From Marivita lacus (GTDB lineage Bacteria > Pseudomonadota > Alphaproteobacteria > Rhodobacterales > Rhodobacteraceae): a DNA stretch of 64,000 nucleotides. Numbering within the stretch: position 1 is the first letter of the stretch; the number at the start of each line of letters is the position of its first letter. Location: positions 1 to 64,000 of the forward strand of contig NZ_BMFC01000010.1 of the NCBI RefSeq assembly GCF_014637725.1. Reading direction: 5' to 3'. A model generated the notes under the pieces. That model was not told the origin of the DNA. It ran no database searches and saw nothing but the letters and a program-made list of their open reading frames with translations. Of this stretch, positions 50,713-58,837 are shown piece by piece. A program made the position numbers and the translations under genes.

Positions 50713-52809
50713 TCACAACAGCTCCCCCAGCATCGAGGCTGCGCGGGCGGCACCGTCCCGCGCGACCGGGTGCGGGATGCGGGGGTTGAGCAGTTCATCC
50801 TGCATCGCCTCGGCAATCCGCTCGGGGCTGCTCTCGGCATAACTCATGCGACGGCCAGCGTTGTAGCGGTCGAGCCGGGCGGCGACATGGAAGTTTTGTT
50901 CGAAGTGATTGCGCAGCGGAAAATAGAGGAACGGGGTGCCGGCGGCGGCCAGTTCCATGCAGGTGGTCAAGCCCCCCTGCACCAGTGCGAGGTCGCAGGC
51001 GGCCAGATGGCGGTCGAGGTCCGGCACGAAGGCGCGCGCCTCCACCCCCTCGGGCCAGTCGAAACCGGCGGGGTCGAGCCGGGGGCCGGTGACGACGATC
51101 ATGCGCAACTCGGGGATGCGGGCGCGGGCAAACGGATAAGCGGCCAGAATCCGCCGGATCAACTGCGCCCCGACGCCTGACCCGCCCACGGCGACAATGC
51201 AGGTCTTGCGGCCATCGTCATAGCCGAACTCGGCGCGCAGGTCGGCGCGCGCGCCAAAGTCGGCGGGGTGCGTGCCTATGATGTAGTCGGAAAACTCGTA
51301 GTGCCGAGGGACCCAGTCACGCATGTGCGGCAGGCCGTCGCCGAAGGTCAGATCGGCAATATCTTCCTTCCCACCCACGAAGATCGCACGGTCCCGCACC
51401 AGCGGGTTCCGTTCGACATGCCCGATCATTTCGGCATTGTAGTCTCTGGTCAGGAACGCCTCGCGCGGGCCGTTCCCGGCGAACGGCACCCAGCCTACGA
51501 AATCGGTGAACCAGGCGATCTGGCTGCGTTTGAGGTCGGGATGTTCGTGCCAGTAGTGATCGACGTCCCAGGCCTCGTCGGCGATCACGAGGTCGTAGCG
51601 GTCCGCTTCCAGAATATCCTGGAAGACCATGAAGTTCTTGATAAGGATTTCGTCCATGTTGCGGATCGCCTGAAAGGCGTTCAGGTCGTGCTCGCCGGCT
51701 TCAGCCTCGATATGCGCGGATTCATTGGCGAGCAGGCGGCTTGCCGGGTGCAGCGCTTCGTCATTTGCGGCAAGAAACGGCGTGACAGGGTCTTGCGCCA
51801 GCCAGTCTACCTGAAGATCAGGATGCAGTTTGCGCAACTCCCGCGTCACCGCCAGATCGCGACGGGCATGTCCCAGCCCGATAGGGGACGACATGTAAAG
51901 GGCGCGCTTCTGACGCCTTGGCCGCGGTTTCGGCGCGGGCGCGTAGGTTCCCAGGTGTCGGGCGAGAAAATCGCGCATCGTCACGTTGAACCACGCCGGA
52001 TACCTCGCGTGGACGGCATGCCCACCGCCGGAACGGATTTGCAATTCCCCTCCGGTGATTTGCGCAATGCGATATGAGCATTCGGGTGGTGTTATCGCGT
52101 CGGCATCACCGACCAGGATCAGGCTCGGGCACTGGACGCGGGCATACATCGCCTCGTCGATAAGGGCTGCGCCTTCTGCTCGACTGTCCAGTGTCATGGC
52201 AAGCATTTCGCCGTCGCCTTCAAGCGCCCAAGCCAGCGCGTCGTCCTGTTGCTTGGTCGAATGAAGCTCGTTGTGGACCTTGTCGAAAAAGAACCGCAGA
52301 AAATCGGCATAGTTGCGCCGCCAATGGCGGCGGTTGTATTTCTGCCAACCCTCGGGAGCCTCCACCTCGGCCTCCCAATGGGCGCCGCGTTCCGGGTAGG
52401 GCGGTACAATCGGTGCCCAGGCCCCCGTGGACACCACTGCATCGACCCGGTCTGGCCATAGGGCGGCCGCGGCGAAAGCCACCGCGCTGCCGAACGAAAA
52501 TCCGACCAGCGTCGCAGCATCTGTTCCCGTTGCATCCATGACCGCAGTGATATCTTCAATCACCGCATCGAAGCTGTAGGCGTCGGGCGCGTCGGGGCGA
52601 TCAGACTTGCCGTTGCCACGCGGATCAAACACGATCACGCGGAAATGTTCCGCAAAATAGGGGACCTGCGCCTTCCAGCAGCGCGAATGGATGATCGCCC
52701 AGGTCGGCACGAAAAGGATCGTGCGGTCGCCCTCGCCGTAGACCTCGTAATACAACCCGACCCCGTCGCGGTCGATCCGGCCTGTTTTTTGGGGCTGTGC
52801 CGCGCGCAT
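50713..52809 (-). CDS. Alpha/beta-hydrolase fused to a glycosyltransferase
   Basis: A 698-residue two-domain cytoplasmic protein. Residues ~1-285 are an alpha/beta hydrolase with nucleophile S105 in LVGFSFGSAV, an acid (D235 or D237) in LVGDADAITPP and the base H264 or H267 in GGGHAVHARYP. After an APAPKPRPRRQ linker (~290-300), residues ~302-698 are a GT-B glycosyltransferase like MurG/UDP-GT. It has YMSSPIGLGHARRDLAVTRE at the acceptor end and QGGLTTCMELAAAGTPFLYFP then NHFEQN in the donor site. The fusion suggests coupled ester/lactone cleavage and glycosylation of a small hydrophobic molecule, an inference. The TetR gene upstream is three bases away. Confidence 0.88.
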   Translation of the reverse strand: MRAAQPQKTGRIDRDGVGLYYEVYGEGDRTILFVPTWAIIHSRCWKAQVPYFAEHFRVIVFDPRGNGKSDRPDAPDAYSFDAVIEDITAVMDATGTDAATLVGFSFGSAVAFAAAALWPDRVDAVVSTGAWAPIVPPYPERGAHWEAEVEAPEGWQKYNRRHWRRNYADFLRFFFDKVHNELHSTKQQDDALAWALEGDGEMLAMTLDSRAEGAALIDEAMYARVQCPSLILVGDADAITPPECSYRIAQITGGELQIRSGGGHAVHARYPAWFNVTMRDFLARHLGTYAPAPKPRPRRQKRALYMSSPIGLGHARRDLAVTRELRKLHPDLQVDWLAQDPVTPFLAANDEALHPASRLLANESAHIEAEAGEHDLNAFQAIRNMDEILIKNFMVFQDILEADRYDLVIADEAWDVDHYWHEHPDLKRSQIAWFTDFVGWVPFAGNGPREAFLTRDYNAEMIGHVERNPLVRDRAIFVGGKEDIADLTFGDGLPHMRDWVPRHYEFSDYIIGTHPADFGARADLRAEFGYDDGRKTCIVAVGGSGVGAQLIRRILAAYPFARARIPELRMIVVTGPRLDPAGFDWPEGVEARAFVPDLDRHLAACDLALVQGGLTTCMELAAAGTPFLYFPLRNHFEQNFHVAARLDRYNAGRRMSYAESSPERIAEAMQDELLNPRIPHPVARDGAARAASMLGELL

Positions 52810-52812
52810 CTT

Positions 52813-53424
52813 TCAATCCTCCTGTTGAGTCTCCGCAAGGGCGATCAGGTCTCCAACGCGACGCAGGGCCGCACGCATGGGATGTTGGGCATCGTCAAAG
52901 CCCAGCAGGATGAGGGATTCAGACCCGATGAAGGCCGCGCCGATCAGAGTGGCGATTTCCTCGGCGCGGAAGGGGCCAAGCGAGCCAGTCTGCCGTTCCA
53001 CGTCGCGGACCAGTTCCAGGATCAGCCCCTGCCATTGCGCGATGGCGCGGCGCACGGCATCGCCGACCGCCGGGTTGGACCAGCCCACCGCCATCAACTC
53101 CTGCAACACGCGCACATAGCCAGAGGCCAGATCCTCCTCCAGATAGTCGCAGGCACGCGCCCATTTTTGCGAAACGCTAAGGTCGGTCCGGTGAAAGGTT
53201 TCGGCCTGACGCGCGATCAACGCATCGTTCATGTATTCGAAAAGGGCGAGGACCATCCCTTTCTTGGATCCGAAATGATAGCGGATCTGACTCATTTGCG
53301 TGCCGGCTTCAGTTGCAACCGCCCGGGTCGACAGTCCGGCGTATCCTTCCGCCATAAGAACACGCTTGGCTGCGTCCAATAAATCAACCTTCGGGTCTCG
53401 ACGATGTTGCACGACGGTTTGCAT
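52813..53424 (-). CDS. TetR-family transcriptional regulator
   Basis: A 203-residue TetR-type repressor. The helix-turn-helix is LLDAAKRVLMAEGYAGLSTR then AVATEAGTQMSQIRYHFGSK. The ligand-binding C-terminus resembles TetR_C-type domains. The start MQTVVQHRRDP at 53424 is chosen; the frame extends upstream over the palindrome at 53477 without homology. Its gene is directly upstream of, and co-transcribed with, the hydrolase-glycosyltransferase gene, so it probably represses both until a ligand, perhaps a substrate of the fusion enzyme, is present. Confidence 0.87.
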   Translation of the reverse strand: MQTVVQHRRDPKVDLLDAAKRVLMAEGYAGLSTRAVATEAGTQMSQIRYHFGSKKGMVLALFEYMNDALIARQAETFHRTDLSVSQKWARACDYLEEDLASGYVRVLQELMAVGWSNPAVGDAVRRAIAQWQGLILELVRDVERQTGSLGPFRAEEIATLIGAAFIGSESLILLGFDDAQHPMRAALRRVGDLIALAETQQED

Positions 53425-53476
53425 GAACAGTCTCTCGAAGCTGGCGCAGGCACCAAATTGGTGGACAATGATTCTA

Positions 53477-53492
53477 ATTCGTTCGAACGAAT
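53477..53492. promoter_or_regulatory. Perfect palindrome upstream of the TetR gene (candidate operator)
   Basis: The 16-bp sequence ATTCGTTCGAACGAAT is its own reverse complement and lies 53-68 bases before the TetR ATG. Length and placement match TetR-family operators, so autoregulation of the TetR/hydrolase-glycosyltransferase operon is likely. Confidence 0.7.
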
Positions 53493-53816
53493 GATACCAC
53501 AACATTGTAAATTTTCAAAGCCTGCTATCGCAGGGGTCGCGCTTGTCGGGAGTAGGGCCACGCATGCCTGGCACCCCCCTGACGGACTGAGCTGCAATAC
53601 TACGATTTGATTTGAAGATGCGATCGCTCACAGGACGCTCAACGTACCAGCGTTGACCGCCGGGATGCGAATTTTCCGGAACCCGGGGCTCAGAAGCAAC
53701 GCGCGACGCGCGTCTTCACCCCAGCACATGTCGGGCAATCTCGCGCAGGTGACGATCATATGAACAGTGAATGGTCGCTAAAAACGCCCTTGACCTTCGG
53801 CAAAGGCGTGTTGGCG
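53493..53816. other. Intergenic DNA, no feature recognised
   Basis: About 320 bases between the TetR palindrome and the inverted-repeat cluster. Short frames on both strands lack homology, ribosome sites and codon bias. Nothing convincing is seen. Confidence 0.5.
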
Positions 53817-54065
53817 CGATGGAAGATTTATTGAATGATATCAAGTATTTAATCTGTTCCATCGAATCATCCTTCAGTGTGCAAAACAAAGTTGTTTGCA
53901 CACTGAAGCATGGCACGGAAAATTACGGCTTGGCACACGCGATGGCACAAGACGAGACATTAGATAACTTATTGAAACATATATAAAAAATCAGGAAAAT
54001 CGTGTCATTGACATAGAGAAGGCGCGTCTGAAATCAAGAAAAATACAATAATAACAATTTGTTAT
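53817..54065. other. AT-rich region with consecutive inverted repeats (candidate structured RNA or foreign DNA)
   Basis: Repeat 1: CGATGGAA (53817-53824) / TTCCATCG (53857-53864), with inner TTGA/TCAA. Repeat 2: CTTCAGTGTGCAAA (53872-53885) / TTTGCACACTGAAG (53895-53908), which can extend by a bulged CAA/TTG. Repeat 3: ATAACAATTTGTTAT (54051-54065), perfect around its centre. The DNA is clearly more AT-rich than the flanks. A 71-codon plus frame (53771-53986) crosses it but shows no codon bias or homology. Function unknown. Confidence 0.5.
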
Positions 54066-54182
54066 CTGGTCAGTGCGCCTTTGGAGCTAGAAAGCACGGC
54101 TCACTGCCTCTTGTAACTTCTTAGCGCTGGATTGTTCGACTTTGACACCGTTTTTTCGTGGGTCTTCACAAAAGAAAATTCG

Positions 54183-54212
54183 GGCATCACAAGATGCCGG
54201 AATTATTTTTTT
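54183..54212 (-). terminator. Terminator after gapR, possibly bidirectional
   Basis: Stem GGCATC (54183-54188) / GATGCC (54193-54198) with loop ACAA. It is followed on the plus strand by AATTATTTTTTT and on the minus strand by AATTTTCTTTT. It lies 38 bases after the gapR stop, so it can end gapR transcription and also any plus-strand transcript from the structured gap. Confidence 0.65.
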
Positions 54213-54236
54213 ATATATCAGAATGTTAGGGTAAAT

Positions 54237-54497
54237 TCAGCTCATCCCCAGAGCCTCTTTGTACATCTCCAGAATCGCTTCTTCCTCGGCGATGTCATCG
54301 GGTTCGCGCTTGCGCAGCGCGATGACCTTGCGCATGACCTTGGTGTCGTAACCACGGCCCTTTGCTTCGGCCATGACCTCTTTCTGCTGCTCGGCGATGT
54401 CTTTCTTTTCCGCGTCCAGCCGTTCGATCCGTTCGATGAACTGGCGCAGCTCATCAGCGGTGACGCGGTAGTTGGCTTCGAGTGCGCTGTCGTCCAT
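54237..54497 (-). CDS. gapR: Nucleoid-associated protein GapR (DUF2312)
   Basis: An 86-residue DNA-binding protein of the GapR/DUF2312 family, found across alphaproteobacteria. In Caulobacter it binds AT-rich overtwisted DNA ahead of replication forks and stimulates gyrase. The helical core is VTADELRQFIERIERLDAEK then KDIAEQQKEVMAEAKGRGYD, then KVMRKVIALRKREPDDIAEE. The start MDDSALEANYR at 54497 fits the family; upstream frame is unrelated. It stands alone facing the AT-rich gap, and a broken copy of its 3' end lies at 45233. Confidence 0.95.
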   Translation of the reverse strand: MDDSALEANYRVTADELRQFIERIERLDAEKKDIAEQQKEVMAEAKGRGYDTKVMRKVIALRKREPDDIAEEEAILEMYKEALGMS

Positions 54498-54620
54498 GTT
54501 GGGTCTCCTGTCCGGTTTGTGCGTCGTCGTAGCGAGGGCGGCGCGTGCCTTCAAGGGCTTGTCAGAGGGCGGGGGATGAATTACCGCGCCCTTGGGCAAA
54601 GACCATCACGGGAGCACATC

Positions 54621-54836
54621 ATGGACATACTGATCTGGTCGGGCGCAGCCCTGTCCTTGGCGGGATTGTGCGGGCTGGTCTATTGCATCCTTCGGGTCAA
54701 CAAGTCGCGCAAGGCCGGATTGAGCGACGAGGCGCTGCGGGACGAGGTCAAAAAGGTGATGCCGATCAACCTCGGGTCGCTCTTCGTGTCGGTGCTGGGG
54801 CTGATGCTGGTGATCGTGGGGATCTTCCTCGGCTGA
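54621..54836 (+). CDS. Small membrane protein next to gapR
   Basis: A 71-residue protein with two transmembrane helices (ILIWSGAALSLAGLCGLVYC and LGSLFVSVLGLMLVIVGIFL) joined by a basic/acidic loop (VNKSRKAGLSDEALRDEVKK). A GGGAGCAC ribosome site precedes the ATG. It is divergent from gapR and ends two bases before the convergent FadB-like gene. No function is known. Confidence 0.75.
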   Translation: MDILIWSGAALSLAGLCGLVYCILRVNKSRKAGLSDEALRDEVKKVMPINLGSLFVSVLGLMLVIVGIFLG

Positions 54837-54838
54837 GC

Positions 54839-56812
54839 CTACAGATCGTCGAATGTCCGCCCGTATTTGATCAGTTCGGCAAAGACCGGATCCGGTGTCC
54901 AGAGATCGTGATCGGGGTGCTCCAGCGCGTGCATGGCGCGGGTGGTGCCTAGCAGACCGCCTTTGGCTGCTGCGTGCATCACGCCGCCGCGCCAGTTGGG
55001 GACGAGATGGGCAAAGACCGACAGCACGTCGATCTCGGCAGCGCGGGGCACAACGCCGTCGCGCAGCGCCTTGGCACCTTCGTTGGCCAGTGCGCCGATC
55101 ACCAGCCGTGCGACCTGAGCCGCGGGAAGAGTCGATTGCGGGGCGCGGCGTTCGTTGATCTTGTGTTCGATCTCGGCATCGCGCGTGGGGTCAGTGCCTG
55201 CGTGGTGGTAGAACCCGCGCCCGGTGGCCCGGCCTTGCCGCCCCAGTTGCAAGAGCAGCCCGGACCAGTTCTGCGCACCGTCGGCACGGGCATGGCGCGA
55301 GACCACGTCGAGACCGGCCATGTCGGCCAGTTCAAACGGCGGGTGGACCATGCCCCAGTCTCGCAGGGCGGTGTCGATGGTGTAGGGCGATTGCCCCAGA
55401 TCGACCAGCGCATCGGCCGCGCGCCAGAGCGTCTGGAGCAGCCGGTCGTGCAGCCCCGTGCCGGGGGTAGTCTGCACCACGGCCAGCTTGTTCAGCTTCC
55501 GGGCAAGGGCTAGGCCGAGGCGCCGGTGATCCTCTGTGGCCTCCGGGCCGAGGATCACCTCGACCAGCCGGGACGTGGCGGCGGGGGCCGCGAATTGCAG
55601 CGACAGGCGCGGATCGGCGTCGGGCAGGCAATGCGCCACGGTGATGCCCTCGGGCACCGGCGCGCCGCGTTGGCCCCGTGTTGCCCGCAGGACAATCTGC
55701 ACATCCTCCAGCACATCCGGCGCGTCGCCGTGGCGCAGGGTCTGAAGACCGCGCTGGGCGCGTTCGCTGTTCATCCGCCCGGTCTGGACCGCCTGTTGCA
55801 GCACGCTGCGTACATGGCCCACCGCATCGCGCTGCTGTGCCGGATCCTTGATGAACCACCGCACCGCCACTCCGGCTTCGATCGCTGCCAGCACGATCTG
55901 GCTGGCGATTGCGCTGCCGCCCAGAACGCCGATGGCCGAGATGTCGGGCAGGTCGTTGCGCCGTATCTGCGCGGTGACCTGTTGTTCGGCGTGAAAGAGG
56001 TGGGACAGCGCCTTGGATTGTTCAGTATCGGCGCAATCCTCGGCGGCGGCCGCTTCGAAGGCGAGCCCGGCGTCGATGGGCAGGAGGATGGCCGCCTCGA
56101 TCGCCGCAAGGATTTTGCGCGGCGCGATTTCGGGGGAGGCGTCGATGGCTGTGCGCATGCGGTGGATGGTGGCCTGATAGGCGCTGGCGTCGGCAAAGCC
56201 TGTGCGCAGATCGGCGGTGGGTCTGGGCCTGGCATCGGTGCTGCGCAGGTCGGTGACAAAGCGGTTGAGCGCGTCGTTGGGCGCGTCGTCAAAGAGCATG
56301 TCCGCCAGCGGGGCGAGTCTGGGCGCTGATACCGGCATGAGCGCGCCACCGATCAGCAGATCAAGCGCCACCTGGGCGCCGATCAGGCGGGGAAGGCGCT
56401 GCGTGGCTCCGGCGCTGGGGACAAGGCCAAGGCGCGCGTTGGGAAAGCCGATCCGGGTCAGGCGGTGGATCAGCCGGTAATGCGCTGCCAGCGCCAGCTC
56501 CACCCCAGCGCCGACCACGGCCCCGGTCAGGACGATGATCACGGGTTTGGGATAGTTCTCGATCCGGCGGCAGAGGTCCGTCAGCATGTTGTCGCGGTCG
56601 TCACCGCCGCCTCGGGGAACCGTGATGCCCGAGGGAAAGACATTGCTCTTGCCGCGCAGGACAATGATCTCAACCGCGTCGTCCTGGGCGAGTTGATCCA
56701 GCGCTGCGCCTATGGCGATCAGCATCGCAACGGTGAGCCGCGCCGATGGTCCGGCTGTCAGCGCGATCTGCGAAACGCCGTCGCTGACGGTTATGTCGGT
56801 CTCTGCGCCCAT
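54839..56812 (-). CDS. FadB/FadJ-like enoyl-CoA hydratase/hydroxyacyl-CoA dehydrogenase, degenerate
   Basis: A 657-residue protein with the fold order of FadB/FadJ: crotonase domain (~1-180), linker, Rossmann domain (~295-470), C-terminal dehydrogenase domains. Catalytic residues look lost. The second crotonase Glu, normally in GLPExKLG, is Asn125 in FPNARLGLVPSAGATQ, while Glu105 in GVELALA stays. The dehydrogenase His and Asn of GMHFFNPVHRM read SLQFAAPAATSR. The NAD motif is GVLGGSAIASQ. The start MGAETDITV at 56812 fits; an ATG at 56875 adds 21 residues. It may be a binding or regulatory relative, or have a changed activity. Confidence 0.8.
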   Translation of the reverse strand: MGAETDITVSDGVSQIALTAGPSARLTVAMLIAIGAALDQLAQDDAVEIIVLRGKSNVFPSGITVPRGGGDDRDNMLTDLCRRIENYPKPVIIVLTGAVVGAGVELALAAHYRLIHRLTRIGFPNARLGLVPSAGATQRLPRLIGAQVALDLLIGGALMPVSAPRLAPLADMLFDDAPNDALNRFVTDLRSTDARPRPTADLRTGFADASAYQATIHRMRTAIDASPEIAPRKILAAIEAAILLPIDAGLAFEAAAAEDCADTEQSKALSHLFHAEQQVTAQIRRNDLPDISAIGVLGGSAIASQIVLAAIEAGVAVRWFIKDPAQQRDAVGHVRSVLQQAVQTGRMNSERAQRGLQTLRHGDAPDVLEDVQIVLRATRGQRGAPVPEGITVAHCLPDADPRLSLQFAAPAATSRLVEVILGPEATEDHRRLGLALARKLNKLAVVQTTPGTGLHDRLLQTLWRAADALVDLGQSPYTIDTALRDWGMVHPPFELADMAGLDVVSRHARADGAQNWSGLLLQLGRQGRATGRGFYHHAGTDPTRDAEIEHKINERRAPQSTLPAAQVARLVIGALANEGAKALRDGVVPRAAEIDVLSVFAHLVPNWRGGVMHAAAKGGLLGTTRAMHALEHPDHDLWTPDPVFAELIKYGRTFDDL

Positions 56813-56902
56813 CTGCTGCTCCGATGGCCTCGGGTCGGCATGTCTGCCTGTTCTTTGCAGGGCATTAGAGGCCAAACGCGGCGATCTGGCAAGAATTCCG
56901 CG

Positions 56903-57889
56903 TCACATGCCGCGTTTGTGCATCATTCGCGCGACATCCAGCATGCGGGCGGAAAAGCCCCATTCGTTGTCGTACCAGCCGAAAATGCGGATCTGGTCAC
57001 CTGTTTCCAGCGTCTCGTTCGGCGCGATCACCAGCGATTCCGTGCGCGCCCGCAGATCCACAGACACGCAGGGGTCTTCGACCAGACCCAGCACCGGATT
57101 TTCGTCCGCCAGGCGGCGCAACGCGTTTGCGGCATCCTTGGGTGGCGTGGTCAGGCGCACGACAAGGTCCACCGCCGACACGCTGATGGCGGGCACGCGC
57201 ACGGCGGCCCCGGTGACGCGACCGGCCAGATCGGGCAGGACGCGGTCGATCAGCTTGGCAGCACTGGTGGTGGTGGGCACCATGCTGACGGCGCCCGCGC
57301 GGTTGCGGGCAAGGTCCGGCCCGCGCGGTGCGTCCACCATCGGCTGGCTGCCGGTGTAGCAATGGATCGTGGTCATGTGGCCCTGGATCAGTCCGTATCT
57401 CGCGTCCAGATCGCGCAGCAGCGGCGCCAGCGCGTTGGTGGTACAGGAGGCGTTGGACACGATGCGATGATCGTCGATCCGGTCTTCGTTGGCCCCCTTG
57501 ACGATGGTGATGTCGGCGATGTCGGAAGGACCCGAGATTAGGACTGCCCGCGCGCCTGCGGTCAGAGCGGTCTCGGCTGTGGCGCGGTCCTTGGTGGCAC
57601 CGGTGCAGTCGAGCAGCAGATCGACGCCGTCCAGCGGCAGCTCCGCCATCTTGACCCCGGTCAGCAGCGGAATAGACCGGCCCCCGGCATGCAGGCGTCC
57701 GTTTTCCAGCGTCACACCGCCGGGCAGAGGGCCGAACACGCTGTCATATTTGAACAGATACGCGCAGGTGTCCGGCTGGGCGAGGTCATTGACCGCCACC
57801 ACATCGATATCCGTATGGGCCGGATTGGTGAGGATCTGCCGCAGGATGACGCGGCCGATCCGCCCAAACCCGTGGATGACGATGCGCAT
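56903..57889 (-). CDS. gap: Glyceraldehyde-3-phosphate dehydrogenase
   Basis: A 328-residue type I GAPDH. The NAD fold begins MRIVIHGFGRIGRVILRQIL; the catalytic Cys is in SNASCTTNALAPLL (~149) and the base His in TTIHCYTGSQPMVD. The C-terminus WYDNEWGFSARMLDVARMM is canonical. It oxidises glyceraldehyde-3-phosphate in central carbon metabolism. It is divergent from an IclR-type regulator and has no other glycolytic neighbour, so it may be a secondary, regulated isozyme; erythrose-4-phosphate dehydrogenase is less likely. Confidence 0.92.
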   Translation of the reverse strand: MRIVIHGFGRIGRVILRQILTNPAHTDIDVVAVNDLAQPDTCAYLFKYDSVFGPLPGGVTLENGRLHAGGRSIPLLTGVKMAELPLDGVDLLLDCTGATKDRATAETALTAGARAVLISGPSDIADITIVKGANEDRIDDHRIVSNASCTTNALAPLLRDLDARYGLIQGHMTTIHCYTGSQPMVDAPRGPDLARNRAGAVSMVPTTTSAAKLIDRVLPDLAGRVTGAAVRVPAISVSAVDLVVRLTTPPKDAANALRRLADENPVLGLVEDPCVSVDLRARTESLVIAPNETLETGDQIRIFGWYDNEWGFSARMLDVARMMHKRGM

Positions 57890-57951
57890 GAGACTGTCCT
57901 TTATCCGTTCACGCCAAACCTGAGCGTTATCGCTTGCATTTCAACTCTGAT

Positions 57952-57989
57952 TTTTTCACATTGTAAAAATGTTTTTTGTATCGAGACAA
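57952..57989. promoter_or_regulatory. Candidate IclR operator(s) in the gap / IclR divergent promoter
   Basis: TTTTCACATTGTAAAA (57953-57968) is a palindrome with one mismatch (TTTT-ACA-TGT-AAAA). A second dyad TTGT (57976-57979) / ACAA (57986-57989) follows. The pair is 20-60 bases before the IclR ATG and fits tandem binding by an IclR-type tetramer. Confidence 0.5.
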
Positions 57990-58009
57990 TAAAGGGCGCG
58001 GGAACAGCC

Positions 58010-58837
58010 ATGAACGCAGAGACGGGGCCAGAGCGGCGGGCACGGGGACGGCCTCGCTCATGGGGCGATACAACCGAGCAGAACAAGATCAAATCGCTTG
58101 ATCGCGCGCTCGTCATACTTGAACGGCTCAGCGAGTGGGGCGGAGCTACCCTGACCGATCTGTCCGAAGACCTCAAGCAATCGCCCGCGACGGTGTACCG
58201 GGTGCTGTCCACGTTCGAGGGGCGCGGCATGGTGGATTTCGATCCCGTGGCGCAGACCTGGCATATCGGTGCAGGGGCGTTTCACATCGGCTCGCGCTTC
58301 CTGCGGCGCACATCGCTGGTCGAACGCGCCCGGCCGTTCCTGCGGTCCTTGATGCAACAGACCGAAGAAACCGCCAACCTGGGCGTGTCGCGTGACGGGC
58401 TGGTTCTGTTCCTGAGCCAGGTCGAGACCCATCACAACATCCGCGCGTTTTTCCCGCCGGGCACCATGTCTCCGATGCACTCGTCGGGGATCGGCAAGGC
58501 GCTGTTGGCGCAGATGGACGACAAGGAAGTCGGGGCAATCATCCGCAAGCACAAGCTGACCGCCTTTACCGATCACACGCTGGTCACGCCCGAGGCGCTC
58601 GCCGCCGATCTGGAGGCGACCCGGACGCGGGGATATGCTTTTGATGCCGAAGAGAAAAACGACGGGATGCGCTGCATCGCGGCGGCCGTGTTCGACATGC
58701 ATGGCGAACCCATCGCGGGTGTGTCGATCTCGGGGCCGTCTGCGCGCATTCCAGATGACCGGATCGAGGGTCTGGGAGCCGCAGTGAGGGATACGGCGGC
58801 CAAACTGACCGCCGCCTTGGGGGGAGCGCCGCGTTAA
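58010..58837 (+). CDS. IclR-family transcriptional regulator (BhcR-like)
   Basis: A 275-residue IclR-type regulator. A Arg/Gly-rich N-tail (ERRARGRPRSWGD) precedes the winged helix (LDRALVILERLSEWGGATLT, DLSEDLKQSPATVYRVLSTF). The effector domain ends GYAFDAEEKNDGMRCIAAAV, typical of glyoxylate-type IclR members such as BhcR and AllR. It may sense a small organic acid. It is divergent from gap and its stop overlaps the convergent metF by four bases. Confidence 0.87.
   Translation: MNAETGPERRARGRPRSWGDTTEQNKIKSLDRALVILERLSEWGGATLTDLSEDLKQSPATVYRVLSTFEGRGMVDFDPVAQTWHIGAGAFHIGSRFLRRTSLVERARPFLRSLMQQTEETANLGVSRDGLVLFLSQVETHHNIRAFFPPGTMSPMHSSGIGKALLAQMDDKEVGAIIRKHKLTAFTDHTLVTPEALAADLEATRTRGYAFDAEEKNDGMRCIAAAVFDMHGEPIAGVSISGPSARIPDDRIEGLGAAVRDTAAKLTAALGGAPR

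Noticed and set aside
53716-53916. 66-codon minus-strand frame in the same gap
   Set aside because: It reads through the same inverted repeats without any motif or ribosome site.
53771-53986. 71-codon plus-strand frame in the AT-rich gap
   Set aside because: It crosses two large inverted repeats, has no ribosome site, no codon bias and no homology; the stems explain the sequence better.
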